DNA from: an uncultured Bacilli bacterium
Lineage (GTDB): Bacteria > Bacillota_I > Bacilli_A > RF39 > UBA660
Direction of reading: 5' to 3'
Length of the DNA stretch: 5,491 nucleotides
Assembly: GCA_934097015.1 (NCBI GenBank)
Contig: CAKONF010000044.1
Coordinates: forward strand, 1 to 5,491
The position numbers and the translations under genes were made by a program. The notes beneath the pieces are model-generated. The model saw nothing but the letters and a program-made list of their open reading frames with translations, ran no database searches and was not told the origin of the DNA. How positions within the stretch are numbered: position 1 is the first letter of the stretch; the number at the start of each line of letters is the position of its first letter. Shown here one piece after another: positions 3,775 through 5,491 of this stretch.

Positions 3775-5491
3775 ATTCTACTACATAAGGATTTTCTTTT
3801 GTTCCATCTCCAGTTATTATTTTGATTCCTGATTTTAAATTTATAGCTGGTCTAAAAGAATAAGAATAATCAATTCTTCCGCTACTCATAATTCTTCCAT
3901 ATTTATCTACTATATAAATAACATCAGTTGATTCTACAGTTTCACTATAAAAATTGTTAGGAGATAAGGTTAACTGTTCTAATTTTACTGTTTTTAAATA
4001 ATAATATGGATTATAACTACCATACAACGCTCCTGCATAATATATTTCATCAGACGTTAAGGTTCCAACATACATATTTGTATTATCGCTAAATTTCATT
4101 AAATTTGTTCCATTACACTTAAATGTTGGTTTATTCACACTAGTTGTATAACTAAATGTTTGTTTTGAATTTTGTCTAGTGCTTGCTTCCTCACTCGATA
4201 TTTCAGTTGCCTTACCATAATATCCAGTATATGCTTTATCATTTAAACACCAATCTCCATTTTTTAAATAAGAAAGTTCTTTTGAAGTAAATGTTTCTTG
4301 AAAATTTTTAAACGCACTTCCCATAGATGATGAATCACCATTTAGATAATCCATTTTATATAAAGTATAATCACGATAAGATTCAGGGCCAACTTGTACT
4401 TTATCAATCACTGTTGAAGTGTAACCAAAATTTCCTGTTGTTGTAGTACCACCCATTATTGTAGAAATATTCCAATTAACATCAGTACTATTTTCACAAG
4501 TATTTTTTTGATCTTCAAGTATTAACTTTATACTCCCATCACCTGATATTCTCACTATCCTCCAACATTTTCCTGCAAAATTAATATAATTATTAATAAT
4601 TGGGCCTCTAAAATAATAACTCATTCCATAATCATCTTCATTAATAAATATACCATCATTAGTAAAATCATTTGTATCATTATTCCATGATGTTCCATCA
4701 GACATAGACATAAAATTATGTTTTGAAAGTTCATTAGTTGAATTAGTTTTCTTTATTGTTTTTGTATTTTTAACTTCTTCTTTTTTCGTACCATCCTTAT
4801 AACAACTTGCAGGACAACCATATTCATTAGCAAGTAGACAACTATTCAAATCATTACCACACGAAACTGAAGTATCAAACTCACCAGTAATTGTCCTAAT
4901 ATTAGCACCGTTTTCTATTATTGCACTTGCAAGTGTTCCACTTCCTAGTGCTCCAAAAGTACTTGGATTTGCTAAATTAACTTTTGCACTAAATTGTTTA
5001 TTCATATCTACACTTTGATCTATATTTTGTTCTTTATATGTAATAGTTAATTCATAACTTTGTACTTCTTTCGATTCTATTGAATTTGTTATTAGTATTT
5101 TTCCAACTACAGGAAATTCTTGTTCAGCCTCTACTTTATTACAATTAGTTCCTAAACTACTAATACAATTTAATGTGTATACTAAATCTTCTGTTCTTTC
5201 TAATGTATTTATTACATTCTCTAGTACAACTGCATATGATTCTACTTTTTTACTTCCTGTATTAGTTGCACTAAATTTTTTAGTCCATGTTGTACCTGGT
5301 TCAACATTCTCTTCACTTATTAATACTTGTTCTATATCATTATATTTTAATTCTAAGTTTGCTGTTGATACACTTATACTTTTATCATTTGTATTTCCAT
5401 TTATTCTAGTTAGGAAATATGCGTAAGTTAATCCTACAAGAATTAAAAGTACTAAAAATATTCCTGTTGTACTTACTATTATTTTTTGCTT
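3773..5491 (-). CDS. Large SipW-type secreted/surface protein, start just outside the window
   Basis: The frame is open from the window end to the stop at 3775-3773: 572 visible residues. By comparison with the paralogue at 1-245, only MNR is missing, so the start should lie near 5500; the ATG at 5005 is internal. A hydrophobic segment at visible residues 4-26 ends GLTYAYF, as in SipW-dependent TasA/camelysin-type signals. A beta-rich Asn/Ser/Thr domain follows (about 27-180), then a region with four Cys (SCGNDLNSCLLANEYGCPASC, 210-230), a polar linker, and a C-terminal domain with YYFRGPIINNY (292-302), CWRIVRISGDGSIKLI (309-324) and FRPAINLKSG (546-555) near the end GDGTKENPYVVE. These last motifs recur in large surface-protein families of uncultured Bacillota. 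Export and surface location are inferred; function is unknown. A strong terminator follows. Confidence 0.85.
   Translation of the reverse strand, partial: KQKIIVSTTGIFLVLLILVGLTYAYFLTRINGNTNDKSISVSTANLELKYNDIEQVLISEENVEPGTTWTKKFSATNTGSKKVESYAVVLENVINTLERTEDLVYTLNCISSLGTNCNKVEAEQEFPVVGKILITNSIESKEVQSYELTITYKEQNIDQSVDMNKQFSAKVNLANPSTFGALGSGTLASAIIENGANIRTITGEFDTSVSCGNDLNSCLLANEYGCPASCYKDGTKKEEVKNTKTIKKTNSTNELSKHNFMSMSDGTSWNNDTNDFTNDGIFINEDDYGMSYYFRGPIINNYINFAGKCWRIVRISGDGSIKLILEDQKNTCENSTDVNWNISTIMGGTTTTGNFGYTSTVIDKVQVGPESYRDYTLYKMDYLNGDSSSMGSAFKNFQETFTSKELSYLKNGDWCLNDKAYTGYYGKATEISSEEASTRQNSKQTFSYTTSVNKPTFKCNGTNLMKFSDNTNMYVGTLTSDEIYYAGALYGSYNPYYYLKTVKLEQLTLSPNNFYSETVESTDVIYIVDKYGRIMSSGRIDYSYSFRPAINLKSGIKIITGDGTKENPYVVE
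5349..5491. repeat. Direct repeat, copy 2 (SipW-type signal region)
   Basis: Partner of 94-236 in the same orientation, 5255 bases away, with about five mismatches in 143 bases. The similarity must run on past the window, since the match is perfect at its edge. The two copies bracket the whole spoVS and sigF-spoVA block. Confidence 0.9.

Noticed and set aside
3773..5005. Large surface protein starting at the ATG at 5005
   Set aside because: The frame stays open upstream to the window end and encodes the signal segment shared with the paralogue at 1-245, so that ATG is internal.
5175..5426. Plus-strand open frame of 83 codons
   Set aside because: It is antisense to the N-terminal region of the large SipW-type gene, with no initiation signal.
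1..5491. CRISPR array, tRNA or rRNA genes, insertion sequence or phage module
   Set aside because: No regularly spaced repeats, cloverleaf sequences, transposase-like frames or phage genes are visible on either strand; the only long repeat is the surface-protein signal region.

Overview
The window is very AT-rich and every recognisable gene lies on the minus strand, so transcription runs from high to low coordinates. The gene content (SpoIIAA-like protein, a sporulation sigma factor, SpoVAC-SpoVAD-SpoVAEB and SpoVS) marks an endospore-forming Bacillota. The low GC and the SipW-type surface proteins suggest an uncultured, gut-type Bacilli or Clostridia lineage, but rank and habitat are inferences that cannot be settled from this window.

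Reading in the direction of transcription: (1) 5491-3773, a large secreted or surface protein with a SipW/TasA-type N-terminal anchor, missing only about its first three residues, closed by a strong T10 terminator. (2) 3699-3266, spoVS and a translationally coupled gene for a 58-residue membrane protein, followed by a weaker hairpin. (3) A 96-base gap holding a perfect Spo0A box. (4) 3169-415, a compact operon of five genes: SpoIIAA-like STAS protein, sigma-F, SpoVAC, SpoVAD and SpoVAEB. (5) 414-246, an intergenic leader with a good sigma-A promoter, a large terminator-like hairpin with an 11-base G run, and an 11-base complement of the next start codon. (6) 245-1, the first 81 codons of a second SipW-type protein whose N-terminus is nearly identical in DNA to that of the first.

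The operon follows the order spoIIAA-spoIIAB-sigF-spoVAC-AD-AEB known from Clostridioides difficile, with two linked departures. The anti-sigma kinase gene spoIIAB is absent: only 8 bases separate the STAS gene from sigF. The STAS protein has also lost the serine that SpoIIAB phosphorylates (Ser58 is Ile). Together these suggest that sigma-F is controlled differently here, or that the kinase has moved or been replaced.

The sigF-spoVAC junction looks like a designed switch. A perfect match to the forespore sigma-G promoter (GCATA-N18-CATAATA) overlaps the sigF stop codon. A 13-pair hairpin there buries the spoVAC ribosome binding site in readthrough RNA, yet its 5' arm would be absent from RNA started at the sigma-G promoter. 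This would make spoVA translation depend on the late forespore promoter. The SipW-type gene pair flanking the sporulation block forms direct repeats about 5.25 kb apart.
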